This document shows, in pieces, positions 44,498 to 53,997 of a stretch of 64,000 bases of DNA. Position 1 is the stretch's first letter, and every line of letters starts with the position of its first letter. The position numbers and the translations under genes are program-made. The DNA is taken from contig NZ_JAAXCU010000045.1 of NCBI RefSeq assembly GCF_012911845.1, positions 91,731-155,730 of the forward strand, given 5' to 3'. Source of the DNA: Bacillus sp. RO2 (GTDB lineage Bacteria > Bacillota > Bacilli > Bacillales > Bacillaceae_I). The notes under the pieces were generated by a model that had not been told where the DNA came from, ran no database searches, and saw only the letters and a list, made by a program, of their open reading frames with translations.

Positions 44498-45064
44498 ATG
44501 AAAGTATTAGTAATTACAGGGTATAAACCCCAGGAGCTGCAAATATTCAAAAAGAACGATCCTGCTGTACACTTTATTAAAAAAGCGATACAGAAGCGCT
44601 TGACTGCTTTACTAGAAGAGCATAATGAGTTAGAATGGGTTGTCATTAGTGGGCAGTTAGGTGTAGAACTTTGGGCTGCAGAAGTTGTTTATGTTCTGCA
44701 AACAGATTTCCCTAAGCTAAAACTTGCCGTATTTACCCCATATTTGGAACAAGAAGAAAAATGGAGTGAACAAAATAAGGAGTATTACGAATCTATTTTG
44801 TCGCAAGCTAATCATATTGACTCCATTACGAAAAAGAAATATGAATCCCCACTTCAACTTAGATTAAAAAACCAGTTTGTCGTGGATAAGTCGGACGCTC
44901 TATTGGTGGTTTACGATGAAGAGGGGCCGGGTAGTCCTCAATATATTATTGACAATGCCCGTAAAAAATCAGCTCAGACAAATTATCCTATATATATGAT
45001 TGACAGCTACGAACTTCAGCTTGTTGTAGAAGAAGAACAGTACAATAGCAATCAAGAGTGGTAA
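44498..45064 (+). CDS. ypsA: YpsA, SLOG-fold DUF1273 protein
   Basis: 188 residues of the SLOG superfamily (Rossmann-like, nucleotide or NAD-related ligand). Seen: [31 protein letters not shown] and the [19 protein letters not shown] segment. In B. subtilis overproduced YpsA disturbs cell division, and the gene neighbours gpsB in many Firmicutes, as here. AGAGG five bases before ATG 44498; the frame from GTG 44492 is too close. Confidence 0.92.
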   Translation: MKVLVITGYKPQELQIFKKNDPAVHFIKKAIQKRLTALLEEHNELEWVVISGQLGVELWAAEVVYVLQTDFPKLKLAVFTPYLEQEEKWSEQNKEYYESILSQANHIDSITKKKYESPLQLRLKNQFVVDKSDALLVVYDEEGPGSPQYIIDNARKKSAQTNYPIYMIDSYELQLVVEEEQYNSNQEW

Positions 45065-45140
45065 GAATGAAATAGAGAAATTGAGAAGTGACCCATTAAT
45101 ATTAATGGAAAGTGGGCACTCGCATAGAGGTGAGGAACTT

Positions 45141-45446
45141 ATGCTATCAGATAAAATTAAGTTAACGTCAAAAGAAATTCTAGAAAAAGAGTTCAAGTCA
45201 GGCATGAGAGGCTATAAAGCAGAAGATGTGGACAAATTTTTAGACGTTGTGATAAAAGACTATGAAACCTTTTATCAAGAATATGACTTGCTTGTCCAGG
45301 AAAATGCAAGACTGAAACGTCAAGTTGAAGAAGCAGGCAAAAAACCACAGCCATCCAATACTAACAGTGGATCTACTAATTTTGATATCCTAAGAAGATT
45401 ATCAAACCTAGAAAAGCATGTATTCGGAAGTAAGTTATACGACTGA
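45141..45446 (+). CDS. gpsB: Cell-cycle protein GpsB
   Basis: 101-residue DivIVA-like coiled-coil protein that shuttles PBP1 (ponA in this window) between division septum and sidewall. N-terminal membrane/PBP-binding domain [20 protein letters not shown] and [16 protein letters not shown], linker with Pro/Asn/Ser, and C-terminal trimerising helix [26 protein letters not shown] lies before ATG 45141; the 20 extra codons of the longer frame are not conserved. Confidence 0.95.
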   Translation: MLSDKIKLTSKEILEKEFKSGMRGYKAEDVDKFLDVVIKDYETFYQEYDLLVQENARLKRQVEEAGKKPQPSNTNSGSTNFDILRRLSNLEKHVFGSKLYD

Positions 45447-45459
45447 CATTAATTTACAG

Positions 45460-45488
45460 TTGCAATTATTGCTCAAATTTACTATACT
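45460..45488 (+). promoter_or_regulatory. rnpB promoter
   Basis: TTGCAA (45460-45465), 17-bp spacer, TATACT (45483-45488), placing the start near 45495-45500, just before helix P1 of the RNA. Confidence 0.7.
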
Positions 45489-45501
45489 ATATTTTGCTGA
45501 C

Positions 45502-45912
45502 ATCAATAGTGATTGGGTAACCGCTACAGTTTCGGCTGTAGAGGAAAGTCCATGCTCGCACAGGCTGAGATGCTTGTAGTGTTCGTGCCTAGCGAAAAAA
45601 TAAGCTAGGGTAGCTTGGTTTTCGGACGAAGCTAACGGCAGGGAACGCACCTAAGTCTTTTTAGATATGGTGTTAATACCTTGAAAGTGCCACAGTGACG
45701 TAGTCTTACAAGAAATTGTAAGAGTGGAACGAGGTAAACCCCTCGAGCGAGAAACCCAAATAATGGTAGGGGCACCTTCTCTAAGGAATCCAACGATGAG
45801 AGGGACAGATACTTTAAAGTTTCTGTAGACAGATGGTTACCACCTGCGTACAAGGAGCGATCCGTTTGCAGTACAAAGGAACAGAACATGGCTTACAGAT
45901 CACTATTGATTG
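45502..45912 (+). ncRNA. rnpB: RNase P RNA, type B
   Basis: Catalytic RNA that trims tRNA 5' ends. Conserved blocks seen in order: GAGGAAAGTCCATGCTCGCA, GTAGTGTTCGTGCCTAGCGA, TGAAAGTGCCACAGTGACG, GGTAAACCCCTCGAGCGAGA, and near the end ACAGAACATGGCTTACAG. Helix P1 is closed by TCAATAGTGAT (45503-45513) and ATCACTATTGA (45899-45909). The layout is the Bacillus type B form, about 410 nt. Located between gpsB and ypsC as in B. subtilis. Confidence 0.97.
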
Positions 45913-45943
45913 AATGTCGCATCCAACTATGATTATGTAACAT

Positions 45944-45972
45944 AAGCTCTCCTGTTGCCAGGAGAGCTTTAT
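45944..45972 (+). terminator. Terminator after rnpB
   Basis: AAGCTCTCCT / AGGAGAGCTT, 10-bp stem, 6-nt loop, TTATTT tail. Confidence 0.88.
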
Positions 45973-46053
45973 TTGATAGTTGGGACATGGGATAGAGAAT
46001 TTGTGATAATAATACATAAGAGAATTTGATTATTAGTTAGGGTGAATAATACG

Positions 46054-47196
46054 ATGACAGACTACACATTAATTGCGACCGCAGCAATGGGTTTAGAATC
46101 TCTTGTCGCTAAGGAAGTAAGAGATTTAGGTTATGAATGTACGGTTGATAATGGTAAGGTTATTTTTAAAGGAGATGCAATGGCAATTTGCCGAGCGAAT
46201 CTTTGGTTACGTACTGCCGACAGAATTAAGGTTGTGGTTGGTGAATTTAAAGCCACTTCCTTTGAGGAACTTTTTGAAAAAACTAAAGCCTTACCTTGGG
46301 GAGACTATTTACCTGAAGATGCCGAGTTCCCGGTTATCGGAAAATCAGTAAAGTCCAAGCTCTTTAGTGTACCGGATTGTCAAGCTATCGTAAAAAAGGC
46401 AGTAGTGGAAAAAATGAAGTCACATTATAAAATTCAGTCAGCATGGCTAGAAGAGAAAGGGGCAGTCTCCAAGATTGAGGTTGCTTTGCTAAAAGATGTT
46501 GCTCAAATCACCATCGACGCCTCTGGAATCGGTTTACATAAACGTGGGTATCGTGCTGATCAAGGCGAAGCACCACTAAAAGAAACATTGGCAGCTGCTT
46601 TGGTCATGCTAACGAACTGGTATCCCGATAAGCCATTTGTAGACCCTTTTTGCGGTTCAGGTACAATTCCTATTGAAGCTGCTCTAATTGGACAAAATAT
46701 TGCACCTGGATTTAATCGTGACTTTGTTTCAGAAGACTGGCATTGGATTGGGGACGACCTTTGGAAACAGGCCCGTGAAGAAATGGAAGATAAGGCTAAT
46801 TACGACCAGCCGCTAGATATTGCAGGATATGATATAGATCACCGCATGATATCTATTGCTAAAGAAAACGCATTTGAGGCGGGACTGGGAGAATTGATTG
46901 ATTTTAAACAAATGCAAGTTAGGGACTTTACCACAAGAAAAGAGTATGGTGTTATTATAGGAAATCCTCCGTACGGAGAGCGTCTTGGAGAGCGACCGGA
47001 AGTGGAGAAGATGTATCGAGAGATGGGGAAAGCTTTCTCTGAACTTGATACTTGGTCTGTCTATATGCTCACATCCCATGAAGGCTTTGAAAGCTATTAC
47101 GGAAAAAAAGCAACAAAGAAACGTAAATTATTTAATGGTTTCATAAAAACCGATTTCTATCAATACTGGGGCAAACGTCCGCCTAGAAAAGGGTAA
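46054..47196 (+). CDS. ypsC: THUMP-domain class I RNA methyltransferase (YpsC/RlmL type)
   Basis: About 380 residues. N-terminal THUMP RNA-binding domain (about 1-160) and a SAM-dependent methyltransferase domain with FVDPFCGSGTIPIEAALIGQ and the N2-guanine-type catalytic motif GNPPYGERLGER. It probably methylates 23S rRNA guanine, by similarity to RlmL. ATG 46054 gives MTDYTLIATAAMG, the family start; a GTG at 46042 is too near AGGGTG. Follows rnpB. Confidence 0.93.
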   Translation: MTDYTLIATAAMGLESLVAKEVRDLGYECTVDNGKVIFKGDAMAICRANLWLRTADRIKVVVGEFKATSFEELFEKTKALPWGDYLPEDAEFPVIGKSVKSKLFSVPDCQAIVKKAVVEKMKSHYKIQSAWLEEKGAVSKIEVALLKDVAQITIDASGIGLHKRGYRADQGEAPLKETLAAALVMLTNWYPDKPFVDPFCGSGTIPIEAALIGQNIAPGFNRDFVSEDWHWIGDDLWKQAREEMEDKANYDQPLDIAGYDIDHRMISIAKENAFEAGLGELIDFKQMQVRDFTTRKEYGVIIGNPPYGERLGERPEVEKMYREMGKAFSELDTWSVYMLTSHEGFESYYGKKATKKRKLFNGFIKTDFYQYWGKRPPRKG

Positions 47197-47252
47197 ATGA
47201 CGTTTATCAACACAACTCAGAGGGAATTACTACTAAAAAAGGAGTGATGGTT

Positions 47253-47456
47253 TTGAGAGATCAAACGAAAGAAAAAGCATTGCTTGAGAGAAATAAGAAA
47301 GACAAGGCTTTTAAGAAAAACGAAAAGAGCCAGAAAAACAGAGATCAACTTGTCATGCCGATAGATGAGCTTCCCCTTGAAGATATAAAATATGAAGAAG
47401 AGGAAGAACGCGACAAGAAAGGTTCTAAGGGGCGTTCTTCAAGTAAAGAAATTTAA
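47253..47456 (+). CDS. Hypothetical Lys/Glu-rich 67-residue protein
   Basis: Highly charged (KEKALLERNKKDKAFKKNEK, then acidic DIKYEEEEERDKK and a Ser/Lys end). Not recognised; probably disordered. AAAAAAGGAG lies 8 bases before TTG 47253; ATG 47247 and GTG 47244 are closer than ideal. It lies 56 bp after ypsC and could belong to its transcript. Confidence 0.65.
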   Translation: MRDQTKEKALLERNKKDKAFKKNEKSQKNRDQLVMPIDELPLEDIKYEEEEERDKKGSKGRSSSKEI

Positions 47457-47549
47457 ACAGATCATAAAAATTCCCTATACACCATAGATGAATAAACTTC
47501 AGAAATTGGGCATAGAATACTCCTATCAATACTGTTTGGAGGGATTTCT

Positions 47550-47744
47550 ATGCCTTTGCATGTAAATGATTTTATGAGGATCTCCAAAGCACTGGAAAGT
47601 AGCTATCAGCGCCTTGCAAGTGAAAACCTGCTAGATAATCATGAATGTGTAGAACGAATGAACGCTGCACGTGATGAATATACAAAAGCAATGCTGTACG
47701 CCACCCTGCTTGATGATGAGATTATCCATATTACAAAGAATTAA
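47550..47744 (+). CDS. Hypothetical 64-residue helical protein
   Basis: Two predicted helices: HVNDFMRISKALESSYQRLA and CVERMNAARDEYTKAMLYAT. No family recognised. TGGAGGGATTTCT before the ATG and a terminator after the stop support expression as its own unit. The CDS is in the position of small yp- genes between ypsC and ypvA in B. subtilis, but homology was not checked. Confidence 0.75.
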   Translation: MPLHVNDFMRISKALESSYQRLASENLLDNHECVERMNAARDEYTKAMLYATLLDDEIIHITKN

Positions 47745-47753
47745 CATAACAAT

Positions 47754-47782
47754 AGCCTCCTGCTTAGTCAGGGGGCTTTTTG
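47754..47782 (+). terminator. Terminator before ypvA
   Basis: AGCCTCCTG / CAGGGGGCT stem with one wobble, then five T. Confidence 0.88.
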
Positions 47783-47860
47783 TTTTATATTATACTTGAC
47801 AAACACCACTAAAATATTCAATAATGTTCAGATGCAAACTTTTTCTCGGAGGTACATAAA

Positions 47861-49780
47861 ATGAACAATCGTCTGCCATTTACAATGAACAAAGGGGATG
47901 CTTTTTTTGATCGCCTGAACGAATGGATTGGGGATGTTTTTTACGACATCCTACCCGAAGCTGGATTCGAATTACGTGATGAACAAATTTTTATGGCTTT
48001 CCAACTGGAGAGAGCTTTTAAAGAGAAAAAGGTCATATTCTCCGAAGCCGGTGTTGGAACTGGGAAGACGATGGTGTACCTTTTATACGCGATCTGTTAT
48101 GCGAGATATATGGGGAAGCCAGCTATCATAACCTGTGCCGATGAGTCGTTGATTGAACAGCTTGTTAAAAAAGAAGGGGACATAGCTAAGCTATCAAAAG
48201 TCCTAGACATTACAATGGACGTTCGTCTAGCGAAATCTCCAGAACAATACTTGTGCTTGAACAAATTAGATTATGCCGTTAACAAATATGATAACGACAA
48301 CATAGATGAAGTGTATGATGCACTTCCAAGCTTTGTGACGAAACCTGCTGCGATGCAGTCTTTCCATCCTTATGGAGATCGCAAAGATTACGCAAAACTG
48401 AATGATGAAGAATGGGATATGGTCGGATGGGACACGTTCCAAGACTGTTTCAGTTGTGAAAAACGACATCGTTGTGGACAAACTCTATCCCGCGATCATT
48501 ACAGAAAATCAACTGATTTGATAATCTGTTCCCATGATTTTTACATGGAACATGTTTGGACATTTGAAAAAAGAAAAAGAGAAGGTCAGCTTCCTCTATT
48601 GCCAGAAGCATCAAGTGTCGTTTTTGATGAAGGCCATTTATTGGAGTTTGCTGCCCAAAAGGCATTAACGTATAAGATTAAAAACCAGCAGGTGGAAGAA
48701 ATTCTTACCCGCTTATTAGGAAACGATTTAAGAGAAGAATTTGCTTATTTAGTAGAGGATTCTTTACAGGCAAACGACCTGTTTTTTGATATGTTGGAAG
48801 AAAGCCTTACAAGTATTGAGGGCTCAGACCGAAAAGATATCACAATGGATAACCGCCTTGTGCAAAGTGCCAAAGACCTCCTTGCAAAAATAGAAGAGAT
48901 AGGCAATCAGCTTGTGTTTGAAGGGGAACTCCACACAGTAGATCACTATCAATTGCACATAGTGGAGGAGTACTTGGACTCTATCGAATTTTTACTAAAA
49001 CTTCTTTTATCAAAAGAAGATGTGATAGCATGGGCTGAGCATGCAAATAAGGACCTGACACTAGTTGTGATGCCTAAAACTGTTGAAGAGGTACTTAAGG
49101 AAAATGTCTTTTCTAAGCGGATTCCTTTCATTTTCTCTTCTGCAACGTTATCAGACAATGAGAACTTTAGTTATCTTGCCTCTTCATTGGGTATAGAAGA
49201 CTATTTATCCTTTTCCATAAATTCTCCGTTTGATTATGATGAAAATATGAAACTTTCATTAACAATCGAAGAGGATTTTTATACGAAATTCAACCAGACT
49301 ATGCAATCCATTGGAAGAAATGGCGGAAGAACGCTTGTTTTGTTCTCGACTAAAGAGGAATTAATAAGGTTTAAAGCGGAAAATGCCAACAACATGGACT
49401 ATCCATTCCTTTATGAAGGAGAAAAGGAAATCAGTGTATTGGTTTCTGAATTCCAGAATGAAGAAAGTGCTGTTCTATGTGCTTATCATTTATGGGAAGG
49501 GTTGGATATCCCTGGACCTTCATTGTCAAATGTTGTTATTTGGTCCTTGCCATTTCCGCCAAATGATCCAGTCTTTGCTGCCAAGCGAAAAGGGCTTGAA
49601 GATCCATATATGCAACTTGATGTTCCCTATATGCTGCTTCGACTTCGTCAAGGAATGGGCCGACTTATCCGTACCACAGATGATAGCGGAGAAATTACCG
49701 TCTATCTTCCATCTGTATTATCGGAAGCAGTACGTGCAAAAATCGAAGGTGTCTTACCGACCAGCCCAGTAACCCAATAG
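47861..49780 (+). CDS. ypvA: DinG/XPD-family ATP-dependent helicase YpvA
   Basis: 639 residues of the iron-sulfur DNA helicase family. Walker A FSEAGVGTGKT (Lys69), a DEGH box VVFDEGHLLEFAA, and motif VI LRQGMGRLIRTTDDSG are intact. Cysteines in YLCLNKLDY, DCFSCEKRHRCGQ and near the DxxICSHDF region could hold a [4Fe-4S] cluster. No exonuclease domain. It contrasts with dinG of this window, where the same motifs are gone. ATG 47861 after TCGGAGGTACATAAA. Confidence 0.93.
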   Translation: MNNRLPFTMNKGDAFFDRLNEWIGDVFYDILPEAGFELRDEQIFMAFQLERAFKEKKVIFSEAGVGTGKTMVYLLYAICYARYMGKPAIITCADESLIEQLVKKEGDIAKLSKVLDITMDVRLAKSPEQYLCLNKLDYAVNKYDNDNIDEVYDALPSFVTKPAAMQSFHPYGDRKDYAKLNDEEWDMVGWDTFQDCFSCEKRHRCGQTLSRDHYRKSTDLIICSHDFYMEHVWTFEKRKREGQLPLLPEASSVVFDEGHLLEFAAQKALTYKIKNQQVEEILTRLLGNDLREEFAYLVEDSLQANDLFFDMLEESLTSIEGSDRKDITMDNRLVQSAKDLLAKIEEIGNQLVFEGELHTVDHYQLHIVEEYLDSIEFLLKLLLSKEDVIAWAEHANKDLTLVVMPKTVEEVLKENVFSKRIPFIFSSATLSDNENFSYLASSLGIEDYLSFSINSPFDYDENMKLSLTIEEDFYTKFNQTMQSIGRNGGRTLVLFSTKEELIRFKAENANNMDYPFLYEGEKEISVLVSEFQNEESAVLCAYHLWEGLDIPGPSLSNVVIWSLPFPPNDPVFAAKRKGLEDPYMQLDVPYMLLRLRQGMGRLIRTTDDSGEITVYLPSVLSEAVRAKIEGVLPTSPVTQ

Positions 49781-49792
49781 TTATCATAAACC

Positions 49793-49823
49793 AAAAGCAC
49801 CGAAGCTTAAATCGGTGCTTTTT
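49793..49823 (+). terminator. Terminator after ypvA
   Basis: AAAAGCACCGA / TCGGTGCTTTTT, 11-bp stem, T tail. Confidence 0.92.
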
Positions 49824-49923
49824 CCATTCTCCCCAAAACCTGTTGCCAACTAGTGAGAAAATTGTGTATTCTTAACAGGAGCTCTATTATAATTTGCATT
49901 TAGAGATATTGGGGGAGATACAT

Positions 49924-51441
49924 ATGATAGAAATCAGCAAAGTAAAAGAAGAATACGTAAATCACATTAACAAAATGGATAGTTATAACGAAGCACTATC
50001 TCTTATTTTCTGGGACCTCAGAACAGGTGCTCCTAAAAAAGGGGTAGATCGTCGATCAGACGTTATCGGAATCCTGTCCTCAGAAGTATTTAACATGTCA
50101 ACATCAGAAGAAATGGCAAGCTATTTAACACAACTTTTAAACGAAGAAATATTCACCGAACTAGATGACATTACAAAAGCCTCACTACTAGAAAGCAAAA
50201 AGAACTACGACCGTAACAAGAAAGTTCCAGCAAAAGAATACCAAGAATATGTAGTATTATCTACCAAGGCTGAGTCCGTTTGGGAAGAAGCAAAAGAAAA
50301 ATCGGATTTCTCTCTTCTGCAACCGTACTTAGAAAAATTGGTCGCTTTCAATAAAAAGTTCATCGAGTACTGGGGCTATGAAGGAAACAAATATAATACA
50401 TTGTTAGATATGTACGAACCGGGTATTACTGTGGATAAATTGGATGAGGTTTTTGCAAAGCTAAAAGAGAGGATTGTTCCTCTAGTCCAAAATATTGCAG
50501 ATTCCTCTGTACATCCAAGGGCAAATGAATTATTGGTACCTTTCCCAAAAGTTAAACAACGCGAATTTAGCTTAGAGATATTAAAGGAACTTTCGTATGA
50601 TTTCGACGCAGGAAGACTAGATGAGACTGTTCATCCATTTGCTATTGGACTGAACCCTGGTGACGTTAGGGTGACGACTAAATATGATGAAGAGGATTTC
50701 CGAACGGCTGTTTTCGGTACCATACACGAATGTGGGCACGCACTATATGAGCAGAATATATCCAAAGCACTTCAAGGTACCGGGTTATGCACGGGAACAT
50801 CTATGGGGATTCACGAATCTCAATCTTTATTTTATGAGAACTTTGTAGGCCGTCATGAAAACTTCTGGAAGCGCCACTATGAAAGTCTGCAACGTTATGC
50901 AGGAGGTAAATTTGATGAGATCAGCCTAGAGGAATTCTATCTTGCAATTAACGAATCCAAACCATCACTAATTCGAATTGAAGCAGATGAATTGACCTAC
51001 TCTTTACACATTATGATTCGATACGAATTGGAAAAAGCGCTATTCAATGATGAATTGGAAGTAAAGGATCTTCCTCAAGCTTGGAATGAAAAGTACCAAA
51101 GCTATCTGGGCATAACACCACCAAATGATGCCAAAGGTGTTTTACAAGATGTACACTGGTCTGGTGGAAGCTTTGGATATTTCCCTTCCTATGCTTTGGG
51201 ATATATGTATGCGGCGCAATTTAAACAAGCAATGTTAAAAGATTTGCCAAACTATGATGAGCTCTTAGCAAACGGAAATTTAGAACCGGTGAAAGAATGG
51301 TTAACAGATAAAATACATCAACACGGTAAATTGAAGAAACCATTAGAAATTTTAAAAGATGTAACAGGTGAAGAATTGAATGCAGACCACCTCATTAAGT
51401 ATTTGGAAGATAAGTATAATAAAATTTATCAACTAACTTAA
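49924..51441 (+). CDS. ypwA: M32-family metallocarboxypeptidase (Taq-type)
   Basis: 505 residues, mostly helical. Zinc motif HECGH in GTIHECGHALYEQN, the M32 signature GIHESQSLFYENFVGR (with the third zinc ligand Glu/His region) and SYALGYMYAAQFKQ are visible. Releases C-terminal residues from peptides; probably peptide turnover in the cytoplasm. ATG 49924 after TTGGGGGAGATA; ten extra codons upstream are not conserved. Same place after ypvA as in B. subtilis. Confidence 0.95.
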   Translation: MIEISKVKEEYVNHINKMDSYNEALSLIFWDLRTGAPKKGVDRRSDVIGILSSEVFNMSTSEEMASYLTQLLNEEIFTELDDITKASLLESKKNYDRNKKVPAKEYQEYVVLSTKAESVWEEAKEKSDFSLLQPYLEKLVAFNKKFIEYWGYEGNKYNTLLDMYEPGITVDKLDEVFAKLKERIVPLVQNIADSSVHPRANELLVPFPKVKQREFSLEILKELSYDFDAGRLDETVHPFAIGLNPGDVRVTTKYDEEDFRTAVFGTIHECGHALYEQNISKALQGTGLCTGTSMGIHESQSLFYENFVGRHENFWKRHYESLQRYAGGKFDEISLEEFYLAINESKPSLIRIEADELTYSLHIMIRYELEKALFNDELEVKDLPQAWNEKYQSYLGITPPNDAKGVLQDVHWSGGSFGYFPSYALGYMYAAQFKQAMLKDLPNYDELLANGNLEPVKEWLTDKIHQHGKLKKPLEILKDVTGEELNADHLIKYLEDKYNKIYQLT

Positions 51442-51454
51442 TTAATGTTAAGGG

Positions 51455-51481
51455 GACCAGGGGAGTATCTCTGGTCTTTTT
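51455..51481 (+). terminator. Terminator after ypwA
   Basis: GACCAG / CTGGTC stem around GGGAGTATCT, followed by five T. Confidence 0.8.
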
Positions 51482-51495
51482 AATTGTTGGGTAAA

Positions 51496-51520
51496 CAAAA
51501 AAACCCGCCATTAAGGAGGG
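51496..51520 (-). terminator. Terminator of the CheX-like gene
   Basis: Reverse strand: CCCTCC / GGCGGG (one mismatch) followed by at least seven T. Confidence 0.75.
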
Positions 51521-51528
51521 TCCAGTGG

Positions 51529-51987
51529 TTAAGAAGCTTCTTCTAATTCCATAATAATTTGCATGTGCATGGTATCTTTTATATAAACAGGAGTATGTAT
51601 ACGGTGCGTTAGATGAAACTCCTTTTGTTGTTCGCTTAACACATCAGGTGGAGTGATATCCATATTGATGCCACTTCCCGCCACTTTCGATGTTAAGGTC
51701 CCTGCAATCATATTTCCAAGTTCTCCTGTGAAGGATTGAAGCATTTCACCTTCTAGTTGCATGCCAAACATCATTTCTCCGATGTGCTGAAAAGCATGTC
51801 GGTCCCCTTGAATAATCAACTGACCACGAATGTCACCGGTTAACATGATAAGCACACCGTACGAAACATTAGTAAGATTTTCTGTATATAATCGAGGTTG
51901 ATCAAAGGTAAACTCTATCGGAATAACCGTCTTAAACGAGTCTAAAGTCCTGTCAAAAACTTGCGTTAAGTTCTCTGAAAGGGACAT
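51529..51987 (-). CDS. CheX-like chemotaxis phosphatase domain protein
   Basis: 152-residue CheC/CheX/FliY-fold protein. The phosphatase helix reads GELGNMIAGTLTSKVAG with the E-x2-N pair, followed about 20 residues later by Pro, the CheX pattern; preceding LTGDIRGQLIIQG is the conserved beta turn. CheX dephosphorylates CheY-P. B. subtilis uses CheC and FliY and lacks CheX as I recall. No chemotaxis gene lies nearby, so its partner is elsewhere. AAGGAGGTGCC before the start. No cheA/cheY context seen. Confidence 0.85.
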   Translation of the reverse strand: MSLSENLTQVFDRTLDSFKTVIPIEFTFDQPRLYTENLTNVSYGVLIMLTGDIRGQLIIQGDRHAFQHIGEMMFGMQLEGEMLQSFTGELGNMIAGTLTSKVAGSGINMDITPPDVLSEQQKEFHLTHRIHTPVYIKDTMHMQIIMELEEAS

Positions 51988-52156
51988 TTGGCACCTCCTT
52001 CATTTCTTTTGGATAGTACAAATTCATCATACCACATTTCCCTTTCTATTTTTCAACAAATTTCAACAAATTCACGGTTGATAAAGGGTTTTTTGTTGAA
52101 GAATAAACATAAATGAAGTAGGATGTAGTACCTAAAGAGTTTATAGGAGGAACATC

Positions 52157-52690
52157 ATGTTAGATCTACGTTTTGAATTTACAGCGAAAGATGAGTCATC
52201 CGTAATATTACGGCCGGTGGAAGAATCGGATGCAGGAGATATCGTGACGGCAGTGGAGAGTATTATTGCTGCGGGTCAGTACATACAAAAGGATGTCCCT
52301 CGAACTCCCGAGGAAGAAAAACTTTTCATTCGTGATATGAAGAAAAAGGAAAATATGTATATTGGAGTAGAACGTAATGGAAAGGTAGTAGGGATAGCTC
52401 GCGTTATACGGGGGGAAATCCAAATGAAGCGACATACTGGGTTGTTTCGGACTTGGTTAGCTGAGGAAGCACAAGGACTTGGCATCGGGAAAAAAATCAT
52501 GGATTACACCGATATGTGGTGTGAACAGCATATCAGAAAATTATCTTTAACCGTTTTCTCTTCTAATCAGGTTGCTTACCAACTTTATAAAAAATATGGA
52601 TTTCATGAAGAAGGAAATCAAAAAGAACAAGCATTTATTAATGGGGAATATGTTGATGAGATTTGGATGGCAAAGTTCTACAAAAAATGA
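52157..52690 (+). CDS. GNAT-family N-acetyltransferase
   Basis: 177 residues. LRPVEESDAGDIVTAVESI at the start is the common GNAT entry; motif A is AEEAQGLGIGKKIMDYTD, then NQVAYQLYKKYGFHEEGNQK and FINGEYVDEIWMAKF. The ending resembles ribosomal-protein or spermidine-type acetyltransferases, but the substrate cannot be named. AGGAGGAACATC precedes the ATG. Isolated gene with its own terminator. Confidence 0.88.
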   Translation: MLDLRFEFTAKDESSVILRPVEESDAGDIVTAVESIIAAGQYIQKDVPRTPEEEKLFIRDMKKKENMYIGVERNGKVVGIARVIRGEIQMKRHTGLFRTWLAEEAQGLGIGKKIMDYTDMWCEQHIRKLSLTVFSSNQVAYQLYKKYGFHEEGNQKEQAFINGEYVDEIWMAKFYKK

Positions 52691-52774
52691 TTTCCATTTA
52701 TTTATAGTGATAATTTTTGCGGCATTCGTTATAATAAAATTGCACAACACAACAACTCCTTTAAAACGACATGT

Positions 52775-52806
52775 ACCTTCCCAAAGTGAATTTGGGAAGG
52801 TTTTTT
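52775..52806 (+). terminator. Terminator after the acetyltransferase gene
   Basis: ACCTTCCCAAA / TTTGGGAAGGT, 11-bp perfect stem, 5-nt loop, T run. It lies 85 bp after the stop. Confidence 0.93.
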
Positions 52807-52910
52807 CTTTTTTTCTCCTTTACTATTTCCTCTCAGAAACTATCTCATCTGTATAAATATATAAATATTGGAAAAGTTAACAGTACCAAATTGGATGAGG
52901 TGCTCTTATA

Positions 52911-53990
52911 ATGCCAAAGATATTGTCGGTTGGAACGTCCATTCCTAAATTTCCGATCCAACAAGATACTGTTGTCGAATTTGCGAAAGAACTATTTGAA
53001 GAGTCGTTTAGAGATATCAATCGCCTCCTTACAGTCTTTCAAAATGGACAAATAGAAAAACGTCATTTTGCCAGGGACGTTGAATGGTTCAAACAACCGC
53101 ATACGCTACAGGAAAAAAACGATATATACATAAAAGAGGCAGTCGCTTATGGAGCAGAGGCAATTAACGCCTGCTTACACAATTCTACGACACTCTCACA
53201 ATCTATAGATTATCAAGATATTGAAGCTATTTTTTATATTTCTACTACAGGTATGTCCACACCAAGCATAGAGGCTAGAATCATGAATATCCTGCCTTTT
53301 TCACCTTACACAAAAAGAATTCCAATCTGGGGACTCGGATGTGCTGGGGGCGCAGCGGGACTATCTAGAGCCTATGAATATTGTCTTGCCTTTCCTAAAG
53401 CTAAGGTGCTTGTATTATGTGTGGAACTTTGCAGTCTTACCTTTCAAAAGAATGATCGATCAAAAAGTAATCTAGTGGGAACCTCCCTTTTTGCAGATGG
53501 CATTGCCTGTGTATTGATGGTAGGGGATGAAGTGCATATTGATGGTAAGGGCCCTTACCCGAAAGTGTTAGGAAGTCAGTCTACATTAATGGAGAATTCA
53601 GAAGACGTGATGGGATGGGAGATTAAGAATGAAGGACTCTATGTCGTATTCTCTCGGGATATCCCAGTTATCATCACGAACTGGTTAGCACCTAATGTCA
53701 CACGATTTCTCGATAACCAGGACGTAAAACTAGAAGAACTGGACCATTTTGTCTTACATCCTGGTGGAAAAAAGGTATTGGAAGCATACCAAGAGTGTTT
53801 AGGGTTAGATGCTGAAAAGTTAAATACTTCCTTACAGGTCTTAAAAGAATATGGAAATATGTCTTCTGCTACTGTCTTATATGTCTTAAAGGAAATCATG
53901 GAAAAAGGTCCGAACAAAGGGGAGAAAGGGATTGCAGCTGCACTTGGACCGGGTTTCAGTTCCGAAATGCTGCTATTAGAATGGGAGTGA
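52911..53990 (+). CDS. bpsA: Type III polyketide synthase (chalcone-synthase-like)
   Basis: Homologue of B. subtilis BpsA/BcsA, which makes alkylpyrones from long-chain acyl-CoA and malonyl-CoA. 359 residues, thiolase fold. Catalytic triad visible: Cys144 in WGLGCAGGAAG, His283 in FVLHPGGKKV, Asn316 in YGNMSSATV. Starter specificity cannot be read by eye. ATG 52911 after GATGAGGTGC. The methyltransferase-like gene bpsB follows 7 bp after the stop, the conserved pair. Confidence 0.94.
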   Translation: MPKILSVGTSIPKFPIQQDTVVEFAKELFEESFRDINRLLTVFQNGQIEKRHFARDVEWFKQPHTLQEKNDIYIKEAVAYGAEAINACLHNSTTLSQSIDYQDIEAIFYISTTGMSTPSIEARIMNILPFSPYTKRIPIWGLGCAGGAAGLSRAYEYCLAFPKAKVLVLCVELCSLTFQKNDRSKSNLVGTSLFADGIACVLMVGDEVHIDGKGPYPKVLGSQSTLMENSEDVMGWEIKNEGLYVVFSRDIPVIITNWLAPNVTRFLDNQDVKLEELDHFVLHPGGKKVLEAYQECLGLDAEKLNTSLQVLKEYGNMSSATVLYVLKEIMEKGPNKGEKGIAAALGPGFSSEMLLLEWE

Positions 53991-53997
53991 GGTAAAA

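Noticed and set aside
45435..46017. Three reverse-strand open frames over 45435-46017
   Set aside because: They are shadows of the RNase P RNA gene and its terminator.
52572..52856. 94-codon forward frame overlapping the acetyltransferase end
   Set aside because: It overlaps a convincing gene in another frame and continues through the terminator hairpin at 52775-52806.
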